Source: Globisporangium splendens (taxonomy: Eukaryota; Oomycota; Peronosporomycetes; Pythiales; Pythiaceae). Taken from it: a stretch of DNA of 64,000 nucleotides. The position numbers and the translations under genes are program-made. Each line of letters starts with the position of its first letter. Position 1 is the first letter of the stretch. This document shows positions 63,655 to 64,000 of the stretch, one piece after another. The DNA lies in the NCBI GenBank assembly GCA_006386115.1, contig VFIW01000050.1:124001-188000 (forward strand), written 5' to 3'. The notes beneath the pieces are model-generated. The model did not search any database. It was not told where the DNA came from and saw only the letters and a program-made list of their open reading frames with translations.

Positions 63655-64000
63655 TCTTGACTCTTGCGGGACTGATTTGCTTTTGAGTTGAGTCGAGGGT
63701 GCCCTGGGTGATCGATGGGCTTGATCGGTTGTGGCGACGCAAAGGAGACCGTACGGACTGAACTCAGGATTATGTGCAGATTACGGGTGGGTGTGGTCCA
63801 GCCAGCATCCGTAGGAAAGTGGCTGTTTTGTCACCCCTTCGACGGGTATAGAAAGGACAGGATTCTAGGCGATACTCTCCTGATGAGGGACGTGTCCCAA
63901 AATGCCTAATCTCGCATACTGAATCCAAGTCGATCGAGGCGATGAAACTTTCCGCTCGCCTTGCCAGCAGATTCTGCTTTCGAGCAGCTGAATCACTCCT
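63655..64000. other. Window end, no supported gene
   Basis: 346 bases with only a 64-codon plus-strand frame lacking motifs. Confidence 0.45.

Overview
The window is eukaryotic and looks like oomycete (stramenopile) nuclear DNA. Genes are dense on both strands, introns are few and very short (42-80 nt, GT-AG), and several start codons lie 20-160 nt downstream of a close match to the oomycete initiator/flanking core promoter (consensus GCTCATTYYNCAWTTT). Gene content fits a zoosporic oomycete: a Thr-Pro-Ala-Pro mucin-like wall or adhesive protein, a giant secreted fibronectin III (FN3) protein, an axonemal-type PG-rich protein, secreted proteins of unknown fold, a membrane-anchored aspartic protease and a purple acid phosphatase. 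I cannot name the genus.

Layout. 0.9-1.5 kb: a small two-helix membrane protein, then a 2.4 kb stretch with no gene I can support. 3.9-7.9 kb: the TPAP-repeat secreted protein, whose frame is broken twice inside repeats. 8.7-31.9 kb: one huge secreted FN3 / filamin / PA14 gene with a signal peptide and at least four introns. It carries three in-frame stops, about ten frame breaks and an apparent internal loss, so I read it as a young pseudogene (or a badly assembled gene).

32.3-37.6 kb: inverted repeat IR1, two 2,307-bp arms that look identical around a 734-bp spacer. Each arm holds a 189-aa secreted protein; the right arm continues into a full 493-aa secreted Cys-rich protein, while the left arm has that gene cut off at its 5' end. 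37.7-40.2 kb: an axonemal PG-rich protein.

40.6-52.1 kb: inverted repeat IR2, two 1.8-kb arms 7.3 kb apart. Each arm has a small protein with two GLEBS motifs (the Gle2/RAE1-binding motif of nucleoporin Nup98) and all or part of a Ser-rich membrane protein. Between the arms are an aspartic protease, a ZZ zinc-finger coiled-coil protein and a purple acid phosphatase, all intact. 52.7-53.5 kb: the proteasome beta-5 catalytic subunit. 54.6-55.5 kb: a third, diverged, stop-containing copy of the double-GLEBS gene. 57.4-63.5 kb: three tandem four-finger C2H2 genes whose finger-coding DNA is nearly identical while their flanks differ; a possible 123-aa secreted protein lies between the last two.

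The most unusual items are the stand-alone double-GLEBS family (three copies in 14 kb), the FN3 domains split by inserted EVQ-type beta modules, and the two large inverted duplications, each pairing a complete gene with a truncated one. The housekeeping genes are intact over long frames while the FN3 gene is heavily damaged, which argues against uniformly poor sequence quality.
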